Below the pieces are notes generated by a model. It saw only the letters and a program-made list of their open reading frames with translations. It had not been told where the DNA came from and did no database searches. Source: Dehalococcoidia bacterium (GTDB lineage Bacteria > Chloroflexota > Dehalococcoidia > Tepidiformales > Tepidiformaceae). From it: 64,000 nt of DNA. Made by a program: the position numbers and the translations under genes. The stretch spans positions 1-64,000 of the forward strand of contig JAJDYW010000041.1 of assembly GCA_022824925.1 (NCBI GenBank). The letters are read 5' to 3'. This document shows, piece after piece, positions 53,128 through 62,212 of the stretch (its first letter is position 1; the number at the start of each line of letters is the position of its first letter).

Positions 53128-54131
53128 GCGAGATCGAACCGATCGCGCCCGGCAGGCGCGACGCCATCACCGACGTACGGGGCGTGCGTCTCGGCCACTG
53201 GACCTCGCGGCGGAGCGCGACGGGCTGCACGGTCATCCTCTGCGAGGGGTGCACGGCGGCGGCGGCGGACGTGCGGGGCGGGGCGCCCGCGACCCACGAG
53301 ACGGACGCGCTCGCCGCGGAGAACGCGGTGCGGCGCTGCCACGCGGTCGTGCTGACGGGGGGCTCGGCCTTCGGGCTGGCGGCGACGGCGGGGGTGGCCG
53401 GGTGGCTGGCGGAGCGGGGGGTCGGGGTGGAGACGAAGGCGGGGCCGGTCCCGATCGTCGTAGGCGCGGCCATCTACGACCTGCCCACGGGGCGGAACGT
53501 TCACCCCGGGGCGGCGGAGGGGGCGCGGGCGGCGGCGCGGGCCACGGGCGGGGCGGTCGCGCAGGGGAGCGTGGGGGCGGGCACGGGGGGCACGGTCGCG
53601 CAGCTGCTGGGCGTCGAGCGGGGGCTGAAGGGTGGGCTGGGCACGGCGAGCCTCGCGGGGCCGGGAGGGCTGGTGGTGGGGGCGGTGGCCGTCACGAACG
53701 CAGTGGGGGCAATCGTCGAGCCGCAGACGGGAGCGCTGGTGGCGGGACCGCGGGGGGAGGCGCCGGGGGAGATGCGAACGCCGGAGGAGGCGGTCGTCGA
53801 ACGGCGGGAGGAGGCGAAGGAGGAGGGGGCTCGCGAAAACACCTCCCTCGTGTGCATCGCCACGAACGCGGCCATCGAGCACCAGGGGGTACAGCGGCTC
53901 GCCGTGCACGGCCACGACGGGCTCGCACGGACGATCGTCCCGGCGCACACCCTCGGCGACGGGGACACGGTCTTCGCGCTGACGACGGGCGAGGTCGCGA
54001 CGGAGCCGCAGGACCTCGCGATGCTGGGTCTGATGGCAATGCTGGCGGTGGAGCGGGCGGTGGTGCGGAGCGTCACCCTGGCGGAGGGGCTGGCGGGGGT
54101 GCCGTCGGCGGGGGAGTGGCGAGGCGGCTAG
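53124..54131 (+). CDS. P1/DmpA-family aminopeptidase (N-terminal nucleophile, self-cleaving)
   Basis: A 335-residue enzyme related to DmpA and BapA, which split themselves to free a catalytic Ser or Thr. Blocks are ITDVRGVRLGHWT, VLTGGSAFGLAATAGV, GTGGTVAQLLG and the cleavage region RENTSLVCIATNA (Asn-Thr bond). Length and order fit uncharacterised P1 peptidases. GTG start overlaps the previous stop. The TAG stop shares CTAG with the DUF429 gene on the other strand. Confidence 0.85.
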   Translation: MSEIEPIAPGRRDAITDVRGVRLGHWTSRRSATGCTVILCEGCTAAAADVRGGAPATHETDALAAENAVRRCHAVVLTGGSAFGLAATAGVAGWLAERGVGVETKAGPVPIVVGAAIYDLPTGRNVHPGAAEGARAAARATGGAVAQGSVGAGTGGTVAQLLGVERGLKGGLGTASLAGPGGLVVGAVAVTNAVGAIVEPQTGALVAGPRGEAPGEMRTPEEAVVERREEAKEEGARENTSLVCIATNAAIEHQGVQRLAVHGHDGLARTIVPAHTLGDGDTVFALTTGEVATEPQDLAMLGLMAMLAVERAVVRSVTLAEGLAGVPSAGEWRGG

Positions 54132-54949
54132 GGAGCAAGAGCTGGATCCGTGATCCAGCCTTCGAGCGGATCGCAGCTCTCGGGGATGCCAAAACCAGGC
54201 TCCCTTGCTGCCCAAGCCGCCTGCACCGCACAAAGCACGGCGTCCAGGAGATCACCACTCTCATCGGTAATCGCCTGCTCCCTGCATCGCGAATCGAACC
54301 TGACTGTGACGCCGTACCAGGTGCGGCACCTCGCGCTCGTCAACCGATCGGCAATACGTCCCCTGACATGCTCCAGCCCAAGGCCCTTGCCATCTTTGTA
54401 CTTGACTCGATCATCCTCCAGTGCCTGAACAACCAAAGCGGGGTAGGCCTCGACGACTACCCGGTCGCTCTCACTTGGGGCACAGGGCACGATGCTGGAC
54501 CCTGACCGCAGGATTCGAGGTGCGCCGCGGAAGAACATCTTGCCGACAGGTGGGTTGACCACGTTCATGGGGCTGGTCGACTTCGCCAGAACATCCGTGG
54601 CGCGCCTGTGATCTTTGTCCCCCTTCAGTCGGCGGCTCTTGTAACGCTTGACGACGCTTTCGAATTCCGTCTTCTCCATCATGGCCACATGGGAGACGTA
54701 GTCTGCCCAACCACCGAGGGGCCAATTCAGGGCCGTGATGAGCCTCCGGGGCTGCCCGAATGGAAAGTCGATGCCGGCGACCCAAGGACCTCTTTCAACA
54801 AGCAGGCCATCGAACTCCTCGAAGGAGGCAAGCCGTCGAAGCCGTCGAATGGAGAGCACGTCTCCCTCCAGTTGGCTCTCGGCGACGGTTATGGGCTTGC
54901 CCCACGAGGGAGCGCTTGTGAAGTCGATGCCGATAATGTGCGTTGTCAC
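54128..54949 (-). CDS. DUF429 protein (predicted RNase H-like nuclease), compositionally atypical
   Basis: A 273-residue protein with the DUF429 opening HIIGIDFTSAPSWGKPITVA, VAGIDFPFG and VVEAYPALV, plus ESGDLLDAVLCAVQAAW near the C-terminus; the acidic residues suit a metal-dependent RNase H fold, but activity is unproven. GTG at 54949 is chosen because the conserved GIDF block lies 7 residues in; an open frame continues to 55111. The third codon positions are visibly less GC-rich than neighbours, hinting at recent acquisition. It stands alone on the minus strand. Confidence 0.75.
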   Translation of the reverse strand: MTTHIIGIDFTSAPSWGKPITVAESQLEGDVLSIRRLRRLASFEEFDGLLVERGPWVAGIDFPFGQPRRLITALNWPLGGWADYVSHVAMMEKTEFESVVKRYKSRRLKGDKDHRRATDVLAKSTSPMNVVNPPVGKMFFRGAPRILRSGSSIVPCAPSESDRVVVEAYPALVVQALEDDRVKYKDGKGLGLEHVRGRIADRLTSARCRTWYGVTVRFDSRCREQAITDESGDLLDAVLCAVQAAWAAREPGFGIPESCDPLEGWITDPALAP

Positions 54950-55244
54950 GATCGAGATTGTTGAGCGTTGAGCGATCCCGCTGTCAACCACTGACGACCC
55001 CCTACCGAAGACGCACCGGAGGGGGTTGACAACCCTGTCCGGGGTGGCGACGATCCCGCGTGCCGCCGATCCGTGCGCGGACGGCGAGCCTTGGGAAACG
55101 AGACGACGCACGCTCTAGTCCGCCTGGACCCGACGGGCCGGTACGGATGGCGAGCCGCGGCCAGCACCAGTACCTGGCTTCCGGTTCTTCCGTTCCGCGC
55201 CCCGCCAAATCCGGCGAGGGCGTTTTTCGTTGAAGGGAGCGCCA
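54950..55244. promoter_or_regulatory. 295-bp divergent intergenic region with paired TTGACA boxes
   Basis: TTGACA occurs on the minus strand (54982-54987 as TGTCAA), followed after 19 nt by AACAAT and then 7 nt to the DUF429 GTG, and on the plus strand (55026-55031), 17 nt from GACGAT. The two boxes form TGTCAACC/GGTTGACA inverted repeats about 35 nt apart, and the plus one sits in GGGTTG-A-CAACCC. Tandem GTTGAGC is also present. From 55055 to 55244 I see no gene, only a T5 tract before panD. Confidence 0.5.
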
Positions 55245-55643
55245 GTGCGCACAATGCTGGTCGCCAAGATTCACGGGGCCACGGTCACGGAGGCGAACCT
55301 CGAATACGAGGGCTCGATCACGCTGGACCCCATCCTGATGGACGCCGTGGGGCTGATCCCCTACGAGCACGTCCACGTGCTCGACCTGACGAACGGGGCG
55401 CGCCTGGAGACGTACGCGATCGTCGGGCGCGAGGGGAGCGGCGAGGTCTGCATCAACGGGGCCGCCGCGCATCTCGTCGACGAGGGCGACAAGGTCATCA
55501 TCCTGAGCTACCACCAGCTGGACGACGCGGACGCGCACGACCTGGCGCCGCGCATCGTCTACCTGGGCGAAGGCAACGTCATCGAGCGCCGTGCGCGGGG
55601 CGAGGGGATTCGCCACCGCGAGGGCGAGCCGGCCCGAGTCTAG
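55245..55643 (+). CDS. panD: aspartate 1-decarboxylase
   Basis: Makes beta-alanine for pantothenate. The 132-residue proenzyme begins RTMLVAKIHGATVTEANLEY and has the self-cleavage site Gly-Ser in YEGSITLDP near residue 24, which yields the pyruvoyl group; Tyr in YEHVHVLDL and the GEVCINGAAAHLV block complete the active site. GTG at 55245 gives the canonical start, and an in-frame ATG lies 9 nt on. First of the panDBC cluster. Confidence 0.95.
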   Translation: MRTMLVAKIHGATVTEANLEYEGSITLDPILMDAVGLIPYEHVHVLDLTNGARLETYAIVGREGSGEVCINGAAAHLVDEGDKVIILSYHQLDDADAHDLAPRIVYLGEGNVIERRARGEGIRHREGEPARV

Positions 55644-55657
55644 CGAGGAGGAGACGC

Positions 55658-56515
55658 ATGGGACGCCTTTCGATTCACAAGCTGGCCGGATGGAAGCGCG
55701 AAGGACGTCGCTTCGCGATGCTGACGGCGTACGACTACGCGATGGCGCGGCTCGTCGAGCAGGCGGGAGCGCCCGTGATCCTCGTGGGGGACTCGCTGGG
55801 CACGGTGATGCTGGGGCACGACTCCACGGTGCCGGTCACGATGGAGGACATCCTCCACCACACGAAGGCGGTGGTGCGGGGCACGGAGCGCTGCCTGGTG
55901 GTGGCGGACATGCCGTTCATGAGCTACCAGGCGAACGCCGACGAGGCGGTCGCGAACGCGGGGCGCCTGCTGCAGGCGGGCGCGGGTGCGGTGAAGCTGG
56001 AGGGCGGCAGCGAGATCGCGCCGCTCGTGCGGCGGATGGTGTCTGCTGGTATCCCCGTGATGGGACACCTCGGCCTGACGCCCCAATCGGTGAACCAGTT
56101 CGGCGGGCACAGGGTGCAGGGCAAGACGCCGGCGGCGGCGGCGCGCATCATCGGCGATGCACGCGCGCTGGAGGAGGCGGGCGCGTTCGCGGTCGTGCTG
56201 GAGACGGTGCCGGCGCCGCTCGCGAAGATGGTCACGGAGCGCATCGGCGTTCCCACGATCGGAATCGGCGCCGGGCCGGACTGCGACGGCCAGGTGCAGG
56301 TGCTGCACGACATGCTGGGCCTGTTCGACGACCAGCGGCAGTTCCGCCACGCGAAGCGCTACGCCGTGCTCGGCGAGGCGATCCGCGGGGCCATCCGCGA
56401 GTACGTGGCGGAGGTCGAGGACGGCGCGTTCCCCACGGAGGAAGAGAGCTTCCCGATGGAGGAAGGCACGCTGACCGAGCTGCGCCAGGGATCGGGCACG
56501 GGCACGCCCGCCTGA
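55658..56515 (+). CDS. panB: 3-methyl-2-oxobutanoate hydroxymethyltransferase
   Basis: Adds a hydroxymethyl group from methylene-THF to 2-oxoisovalerate, the first step toward pantoate. The 285-residue TIM barrel has MLTAYDYAMARLVEQAG, ILVGDSLGTVMLGHDST with the metal-binding Asp, FMSYQ, AVKLEGG, HLGLTPQS and GIGAGPDCDGQVQVLHDMLG. ATG follows GAGGAGGAG. The acidic C-terminus is longer than the minimal enzyme. Its 2-oxoisovalerate comes from the IlvBN pathway at 8-10 kb. Confidence 0.96.
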   Translation: MGRLSIHKLAGWKREGRRFAMLTAYDYAMARLVEQAGAPVILVGDSLGTVMLGHDSTVPVTMEDILHHTKAVVRGTERCLVVADMPFMSYQANADEAVANAGRLLQAGAGAVKLEGGSEIAPLVRRMVSAGIPVMGHLGLTPQSVNQFGGHRVQGKTPAAAARIIGDARALEEAGAFAVVLETVPAPLAKMVTERIGVPTIGIGAGPDCDGQVQVLHDMLGLFDDQRQFRHAKRYAVLGEAIRGAIREYVAEVEDGAFPTEEESFPMEEGTLTELRQGSGTGTPA

Positions 56516-56537
56516 GCCGGTCGCCGGGAGGGCGCGC

Positions 56538-57383
56538 GTGGAGCTGCTGCGGACCCCGGGGGAGATGCGCGCCTGGCGGGAGGCGCATCCGGCCAGCCTC
56601 GGGCTGACGCCCACGATGGGCTACCTGCACGAGGGGCACCTCGCGCTCGTGCAGCGCTCGCTGGCCGAGAACGAGCGGTCGGCGGCGAGCATCTTCGTGA
56701 ACCCCGCACAGTTCGGCCCGAACGAGGACTTCGAGCGCTACCCGCGGGACGAGGAGCGCGACCTGCGCCTCCTGCGCGAGCTCGGCGTGGACGCGGTCTA
56801 CCTGCCGGGGGTGGAGGCGATGTACCCGGAGGGGTACCAGACCTACGTGACCGTGGAGGGCCTGTCGCAGGGGCTGGAGGGGGGCTCGCGGCCCGTTCAC
56901 TTCCGGGGGGTGGCGACGATCGTGACGAAGCTGCTGGTGGCCGTGCGGCCGGACCGCGCGTACTTCGGGAAGAAGGACGCGCAGCAACTGCGCGTCATCC
57001 GGCGGCTAGCGCGCGACCTCGACCTGCCGGGCGAGATCGTGGGGTGCGAGACGGTACGGGAGGCGGACGGGCTCGCGATGAGCAGCCGCAACGCCTACCT
57101 CACGCCGGAACAGCGCGCGGCGGCGGTTGTGCTCTCGCGGGCGCTGGCAGAGGGGCAGGCGCGGTTCGCCGAGGGCGTGCGCTCGGCCGAGGTGCTGCGC
57201 CTGATCGTGAGCGGAACCGTGGGGTCGGAGCCGCTGGCGGAACTGGATTATGTCTCGGTGGCGGACTCGGAGACGCTGGCGGAGATCGAGGGGGACATCG
57301 AAGGGGTGGCGCTGCTCTCGCTGGCGGCGCGCCTGGGGGCGGTGCGGCTGATCGACAACGTGACGCTGGGGGAGGGCGGCTGA
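56538..57383 (+). CDS. panC: pantothenate synthetase (pantoate-beta-alanine ligase)
   Basis: Joins pantoate and beta-alanine with ATP. The 281-residue protein has GLTPTMGYLHEGHLALV with the HxGH-type ATP site, FVNPAQFGPNEDFERYPR, FGKKDAQQLRVIR (KMSKS-like lysines) and ETVREADGLAMSSRNAYL. GTG start. With panD and panB it completes the pathway from 2-oxoisovalerate and aspartate. Confidence 0.96.
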   Translation: MELLRTPGEMRAWREAHPASLGLTPTMGYLHEGHLALVQRSLAENERSAASIFVNPAQFGPNEDFERYPRDEERDLRLLRELGVDAVYLPGVEAMYPEGYQTYVTVEGLSQGLEGGSRPVHFRGVATIVTKLLVAVRPDRAYFGKKDAQQLRVIRRLARDLDLPGEIVGCETVREADGLAMSSRNAYLTPEQRAAAVVLSRALAEGQARFAEGVRSAEVLRLIVSGTVGSEPLAELDYVSVADSETLAEIEGDIEGVALLSLAARLGAVRLIDNVTLGEGG

Positions 57384-57391
57384 GGGGTCGC

Positions 57392-57400
57392 TGCTACACT
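57392..57400 (+). promoter_or_regulatory. extended -10 promoter of uvrB, leaderless
   Basis: TGC followed by TACACT (57395-57400) is an extended -10 element, and the ATG at 57408 is 7 nt later with no ribosome site. Confidence 0.45.
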
Positions 57401-57407
57401 GGCGGGC

Positions 57408-59525
57408 ATGGTCTCGGTGGCAACCCCCTCGACAGGCTCCTTCAAGCTGAGCGCCGACTTCCGGCCAACGGGCGACCAGCCCCGGGCGATCGAGCAACTG
57501 GTCGAGGGGTTGCAGCGCGGGGACCGCTACCAGACGCTGCTGGGAGCGACGGGCTCAGGGAAGACGTTCACGATCGCGAACGTGGTGGAGGCGGTGGGGC
57601 GGCCGACGCTCGTGCTGGCGCACAACAAGACGCTGGCGGCGCAGCTCTGCGCGGAGCTGAAGGAGTTCTTCCCCGAGAACTCGGTCGAGTATTTCGTCAG
57701 CTACTACGACTACTACCAGCCGGAGGCGTACATCCCCCGGAGCGACACGTACATCGCCAAGGACGCGGACATCAACGACGAGATCGACAAGCTGCGGCAC
57801 GCGGCCACGCGGTCGCTGTTCACGCGGCGGGACGTGATCATCGTCGCGAGCGTGAGCTGCATCTACGGCCTCGGCGAGCCCGCGGACTACCAGCAGTTCA
57901 TCCTGGGGATGAAGGTCGGGGAGCGCCTCGACCGGCGCGACGTGCTGCGGCGCATGGTGGAGATGCAGTACGAGCGGAACGACCAGAACGTGGTGCGGGG
58001 CCGCTTCCGCATGCGGGGCGACTCGCTCACGATCCTGCCGAGCTACGAGGAGCTGGCGGTTCGCATCGACTTCTGGGACGACGAGGTGGAGCGCATCAGC
58101 GAGCTCGACCCGCTGACGGGCGAGATCGTGGCCGAGCGCCAGGAGATCGACATCTTCCCGGCGAAACACTTCGTGACGAGCAGGGACAACCTCGACGACG
58201 CGCTGAAGGCGATCGAGACGGAGCTCCAGGACCAGCTCGGCTTCCTGCGGGAACAGGGGAAGATCCTGGAGGCGGCGCGGCTCGAGGAGCGCACGCACTA
58301 CGACCTGGAGACGCTGAAGGAGACCGGGTACTGCGCGGGCATCGAGAACTACTCGCGGCACCTGCAGGCGCGGGCGGCGGGGTCGAGGCCGTGGTGCCTG
58401 CTCGACTACTTCCCGGACGACTGGCTGCTGGTCATCGACGAGTCGCACATCACGCTGCCGCAGGTGCAGGGGCAGTATTTCGGGGACCGTTCGCGCAAGC
58501 AGACGCTGGTCGAGTTCGGGTTCCGTCTGCCCAGCGCGCTCGATAACCGGCCGCTGACGTTCGAGGAGTTCGACCGGCACATCAACCAGACGATCTTCGT
58601 GAGCGCGACGCCCGCGGAGTACGAGCTCGACCAGTCGACGCAGGTGGCGGAGCAGGTGATCCGGCCCACCGGCGTGCTCGACCCCGTGGTGGAGGTGCGC
58701 TCGACGGACGGGCAGATCGACGACCTGCTGGATGAGATCCGGGCGACGACGGCGAAGGGTCAGCGCGTGCTGGTGACGACACTGACGAAGAAGATGGCCG
58801 AGGACCTGGCCGACTACCTGACGGAGATGGGGGTGAAGACGCACTACCTCCACTCGGAGGTGGAGACGCTGGACCGGGTGGAGATCCTGCGGGACCTGCG
58901 GCTGGGGATCTACGACGTGGTCGTGGGGATCAACCTGCTGCGGGAGGGGCTCGACCTGCCCGAGGTCTCGCTCGTGGCCATCCTCGATGCGGACAAGGAG
59001 GGGTACCTGCGCTCGAACCGCTCGCTCATCCAGACGATCGGGCGAGCGGCGCGACACGTGGAGGGGCGCGTCGTGATGTACGCGGACCACGTCACGGCAA
59101 GCATGCGCAGGGCCATCGACGAGACGGAGCGGCGGCGGGGCATCCAGGACGCCTACAACAGCGAGCACGGGCTGGAGGCGTCAACGATCACGAAAGCGAT
59201 CCGGGACATCACGGACCACGTGCGCGAGGTGGCGGAGGATGTGGAGGAGTACGACGCGGGCGCGCCCGCGGAGCTGGCGCCGGACGAGCTGCTGCGCACG
59301 ATCAAGGAGCTGGAGCGGGAGATGAAGGGCGCCGCGAAGAACCTCGAGTTCGAGAAGGCGGCGGCGCTGCGCGACCGCATCGTGGAGCTACGGCGGGAGC
59401 TGGTGGGGTCGGACAGCGAGGAGCTGGAGGCGTTCGCGGAGGTGGCGGGAGGACAGGGGCCGGTGCGCTACGGCCGCAGCCAGGCGGGGGGCCGCAACCG
59501 GCGGCGGCGGTTCCGGCGGGGCTAG
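57408..59525 (+). CDS. uvrB: excinuclease ABC subunit B
   Basis: Damage-verifying helicase of nucleotide excision repair. The 705-residue protein has Walker [17 protein letters not shown], the beta-hairpin [12 protein letters not shown], the DEAD-like [13 protein letters not shown], helicase motif VI ([12 protein letters not shown]) and a C-terminal UVR domain ([18 protein letters not shown]) for UvrC. The arginine-rich end [12 protein letters not shown] is an added tail. Not near uvrA or uvrC in this window. Confidence 0.97.
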   Translation: MVSVATPSTGSFKLSADFRPTGDQPRAIEQLVEGLQRGDRYQTLLGATGSGKTFTIANVVEAVGRPTLVLAHNKTLAAQLCAELKEFFPENSVEYFVSYYDYYQPEAYIPRSDTYIAKDADINDEIDKLRHAATRSLFTRRDVIIVASVSCIYGLGEPADYQQFILGMKVGERLDRRDVLRRMVEMQYERNDQNVVRGRFRMRGDSLTILPSYEELAVRIDFWDDEVERISELDPLTGEIVAERQEIDIFPAKHFVTSRDNLDDALKAIETELQDQLGFLREQGKILEAARLEERTHYDLETLKETGYCAGIENYSRHLQARAAGSRPWCLLDYFPDDWLLVIDESHITLPQVQGQYFGDRSRKQTLVEFGFRLPSALDNRPLTFEEFDRHINQTIFVSATPAEYELDQSTQVAEQVIRPTGVLDPVVEVRSTDGQIDDLLDEIRATTAKGQRVLVTTLTKKMAEDLADYLTEMGVKTHYLHSEVETLDRVEILRDLRLGIYDVVVGINLLREGLDLPEVSLVAILDADKEGYLRSNRSLIQTIGRAARHVEGRVVMYADHVTASMRRAIDETERRRGIQDAYNSEHGLEASTITKAIRDITDHVREVAEDVEEYDAGAPAELAPDELLRTIKELEREMKGAAKNLEFEKAAALRDRIVELRRELVGSDSEELEAFAEVAGGQGPVRYGRSQAGGRNRRRRFRRG

Positions 59526-59603
59526 GCGTCCCGAGCGGTCCGGCCACGCGGCGTTCCGGGACAGGGCGTAGGCTTGGGAAAGCAGCCACGAGGGGGTTCC
59601 CAT

Positions 59604-60068
59604 ATGCCCAGCCGCCGAGCATCCATCGCCCTGACAGCCGAGGAGCAGGAGCAGTTCCTGGACGAAGGCTGGACGTTGCAGGTGGCGACGAACGGCCCCG
59701 GGGGATTCCCCCACCTGGCGCCGATGTGGTACGTGGTGATCGACGGCGTCATCCACTTCACGACGTTCGGAAAGAGCCAGAAGATCCTGAACCTGCAGCG
59801 TGACCCGCGCATCTCCGTGATGCTGGAGTCGGGCGAGGCCTACGAGGAGCTGCGTGGCCTCGTCATCCGGGGCACCGGCGAGGTCGACACCGAGGTCCAG
59901 ACGACGGCGGAAGTGATGTCGGTCGTGGCGAATAAGTACCGCGGACTGCCGATTCCCACGGAGACGCCGGAGGCGGCGCTGCCGGCCGCGGCCAAGCGCG
60001 TGACCGTGCGCGTCCGGCCGGAGCGCACCTACAGCTGGGATCACAGCAAGCTCGGGGGGCGCTACTAG
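59604..60068 (+). CDS. PPOX-fold (F420- or flavin-binding) oxidoreductase-like protein
   Basis: A 154-residue split-barrel protein of the pyridoxamine-phosphate-oxidase superfamily, with the core strands TLQVATNGPGGFPHLAPMWYVVID, IHFTTFGKSQKILNLQRDPRIS and GLVIRGTGEVDTE. Actinobacterial and chloroflexotal relatives often use cofactor F420 or heme. ATG at 59604; TAGGCT at 59569-59574 is a possible -10 with a 25-nt leader. The stop shares CTAG with ruvC on the other strand. Confidence 0.78.
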   Translation: MPSRRASIALTAEEQEQFLDEGWTLQVATNGPGGFPHLAPMWYVVIDGVIHFTTFGKSQKILNLQRDPRISVMLESGEAYEELRGLVIRGTGEVDTEVQTTAEVMSVVANKYRGLPIPTETPEAALPAAAKRVTVRVRPERTYSWDHSKLGGRY

Positions 60069-60550
60069 AGGCGCTGCTCCAGGCGCGTGTGCGCCCAGTG
60101 GGTGATGGCCACGGCGAGGGCGTCGGCGGCGTCGGAAGGTTGGGGCGTCTCGGTCATCCGGAGTTCGATGCCGACCATCTTGGCGACCTGGGCCTTGTCA
60201 CTCTGCCCGTAGCCGCCCACCTGGTTCTTGATGACGGCCGGCGCGTATTCGTGCACCTCGAGGCCGGAGTCGGCGAGGGCGAGGATGGCGGCGGCGCGGG
60301 CGTGGCCGAGGGCGAGGGCCGTGCGCGCGTTCGAGCCCACGAACGAGGCCTCGACGGCGCCGACCTCGGGCGACCACTGCGCGAACACCATGCGCAGGCC
60401 GTCGCGGATGAGGACGAGGCGGCGGGCGAGGCTATCGGCGGAGCGGGTGCGCACGACCCCGTGGACGACGTGGCGGCACTGGTCGCCGTCCACGTCGACG
60501 ATGCCGTAGCCGGTGGCGTTCAATCCGGGGTCGATGCCGGCGATTCGCAT
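60065..60550 (-). CDS. ruvC: crossover junction endodeoxyribonuclease RuvC
   Basis: Cuts Holliday junctions. The 161-residue enzyme has the RNase H-fold acidic residues in IAGIDPGLNATGYGIVD (Asp7), VGAVEASFVG (Glu near 66) and SDAADALAVAITH (two Asp near 140), plus the NQVGGYGQSDKAQV block. TAGAGT at 60557-60562 lies 6 nt before the ATG on the minus strand, so its mRNA is probably leaderless. yebC lies upstream on the same strand. Confidence 0.95.
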   Translation of the reverse strand: MRIAGIDPGLNATGYGIVDVDGDQCRHVVHGVVRTRSADSLARRLVLIRDGLRMVFAQWSPEVGAVEASFVGSNARTALALGHARAAAILALADSGLEVHEYAPAVIKNQVGGYGQSDKAQVAKMVGIELRMTETPQPSDAADALAVAITHWAHTRLEQRL

Positions 60551-60599
60551 GCCCGCACTCTACGACGGCGGGTGGGGGAGCGCCGAGGGGGAGGTGACG

Positions 60600-61349
60600 C
60601 TAGCCCGCGTACTGGGCGAGCAGCTCCTCGTCGAAGTCGGCGTTGGAGTAGACGCGCTGCACGTCCTCCAGCTCCTCGAGGCCGTCGAGGAGGCGGAGGG
60701 TCTGGGCGGCGGGGCCCTTCTCGAGGGCGATGGGAGCGTTGGGGACCATCGAGAGGTCGGCGTGCTCGACGGTGTAGCCCGCCTCGGCGAGGGCGTGGCG
60801 GACGGCCTCGAGGTCGCCGGGGGCGGTCTGGATCTCGACCGTCTCGCCGGCGGTGTCGATGTCCTCGGCGCCGGCCTCGATCGCGACGAGGGCGATCTCG
60901 TCCTCGTCGTGGCCGTCGACGGGCACGGAGACCGCCCCGCGGGACTCGAACTGCCAGGCGACGGAGCCGTTCTCGCCGAGGCTGCCACCGGCGCGGGTGA
61001 ACTCGTGGCGGATGGCGGCGACGGTGCGGTTGCGGTTGTCGGTGACGGCCGTGACGAGGATGGCGGCGCCGCCGGGGCCGTAGCCCTCGTAGCTGACTTC
61101 CTGGAGCTGGTCGCTATCGCCGCCGCCGGTGGCCTTGGCGATGGCGCGGCTGATGTTGTCGTTGGGCATGTTGGCGGCCTTCGCGCGCTGGACGGCGAGG
61201 CGCAGCTTGAAGTTGGTGTCGGGGTCGGGGCCGCCCGCCCTGGCGGCGAGCTGGAGCTCCTTGGCGAGCTTGGTGAAGAGGATGCCGCGCTTGTTATCGG
61301 CGGCCGCTTTCTTCCGCTTGATGGTGGACCATTTCGAGTGGCCAGACAT
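60600..61349 (-). CDS. YebC/PmpR-family probable transcriptional regulator
   Basis: A 249-residue protein conserved end to end with YebC: SGHSKWSTIKRKKAAADNKR, FTKLAKELQLAAR, ANMPNDNISRAIAKATGG and SYEGYGPGGAAILVTAVTDNRNRT. Family members act as DNA-binding regulators, and some help ribosomes through proline stretches. ATG follows GGAGGAC; TACACT about 25 nt further upstream is the likely -10 box. Neighbour of ruvC, as in many genomes. Confidence 0.93.
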   Translation of the reverse strand: MSGHSKWSTIKRKKAAADNKRGILFTKLAKELQLAARAGGPDPDTNFKLRLAVQRAKAANMPNDNISRAIAKATGGGDSDQLQEVSYEGYGPGGAAILVTAVTDNRNRTVAAIRHEFTRAGGSLGENGSVAWQFESRGAVSVPVDGHDEDEIALVAIEAGAEDIDTAGETVEIQTAPGDLEAVRHALAEAGYTVEHADLSMVPNAPIALEKGPAAQTLRLLDGLEELEDVQRVYSNADFDEELLAQYAG

Positions 61350-61401
61350 CGGGCTGTCCTCCGGATTTGGTCAGCTTCGAGTGTAGCGCAACGCCCGCGC
61401 G

Positions 61402-62184
61402 CTATTCGCTCCAGGCGGCGTTGAAGCGCTCGCCGAGGGCATCGATGACGTGGTGGTCGGTGAAGTTGGCCTGGAGGGGACTGACACTCACGTACTTGTT
61501 CATGATCGCCCAGATATCGGTGCCCGGCGGCGGATCGAGGGGGGTGGGTTCGAAGGGGCCGCGGGTGAGGATGCCCTTCGTTTCGCCCTGGACCTCGAGG
61601 TGGAAGTAGCCACGCCGGGCGACACGGGTCACGAGGATGCCCTTGATCTCCTCGAAGGGGACGAGGGGGATGTTCACGTTGAGGAAGATCGACTTCGGGA
61701 GGCGGCCCTCGATCTCCTCGCGGCAGAAGATGGCGGCGACCCGCTCGGCGGCGTCCCAGTCGACCTCGGCGCGGGGGTCCATCGCGTAGGAGATGGCGAG
61801 GGACGTGATCCCGCGGTAGTGGCCCTGGAGGGCCGCGCCGACGGTGCCGCTGGCGGTGAGGTCGTTGCCGATGTTGGCGCCCCGGTTGATGCCGGAGACG
61901 AGCAGGTCGGGCTCTTCGCCGAGCACGCCGTTGAGGCCGACGATGACGGCCGAGGCGGGCGAGCCGTTGACGTGCCAGGCGTCGACGCCGGGCACGGGCG
62001 GGTCCTCGATACGGGTCCAGTTGAGCTCCTGGCGGAGCGTGAGGCTGCCGCCGACGGCGCTCTGGTTCTTGCTGGGCGCGACCACGGTCACGTCGCAGTC
62101 GAGGGAGCGGCAGGCGCGGGCGAGCGCCCAGAGACCGGGCGACTCGTAGCCGTCGTCGTTGCTGATGAGGATGCGGCGGGGCAT
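61402..62184 (-). CDS. surE: 5'/3'-nucleotidase SurE
   Basis: Metal-dependent phosphatase for nucleoside monophosphates and stationary-phase survival. The 260-residue protein opens RRILISNDDGYESPGLWALA with the Asp-Asp metal site, then VAPSKNQSAVGGSLTL, VSGINRGANIGNDLTASGTVGAALQG and IWAIMNKYVSVSPLQANFT. TAGCAT at 62194-62199 is 9 nt upstream of the ATG. Fits the usual length. Confidence 0.95.
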   Translation of the reverse strand: MPRRILISNDDGYESPGLWALARACRSLDCDVTVVAPSKNQSAVGGSLTLRQELNWTRIEDPPVPGVDAWHVNGSPASAVIVGLNGVLGEEPDLLVSGINRGANIGNDLTASGTVGAALQGHYRGITSLAISYAMDPRAEVDWDAAERVAAIFCREEIEGRLPKSIFLNVNIPLVPFEEIKGILVTRVARRGYFHLEVQGETKGILTRGPFEPTPLDPPPGTDIWAIMNKYVSVSPLQANFTDHHVIDALGERFNAAWSE

Positions 62185-62212
62185 GGGCAGCGGATGCTAC
62201 GCGACCACCGGG

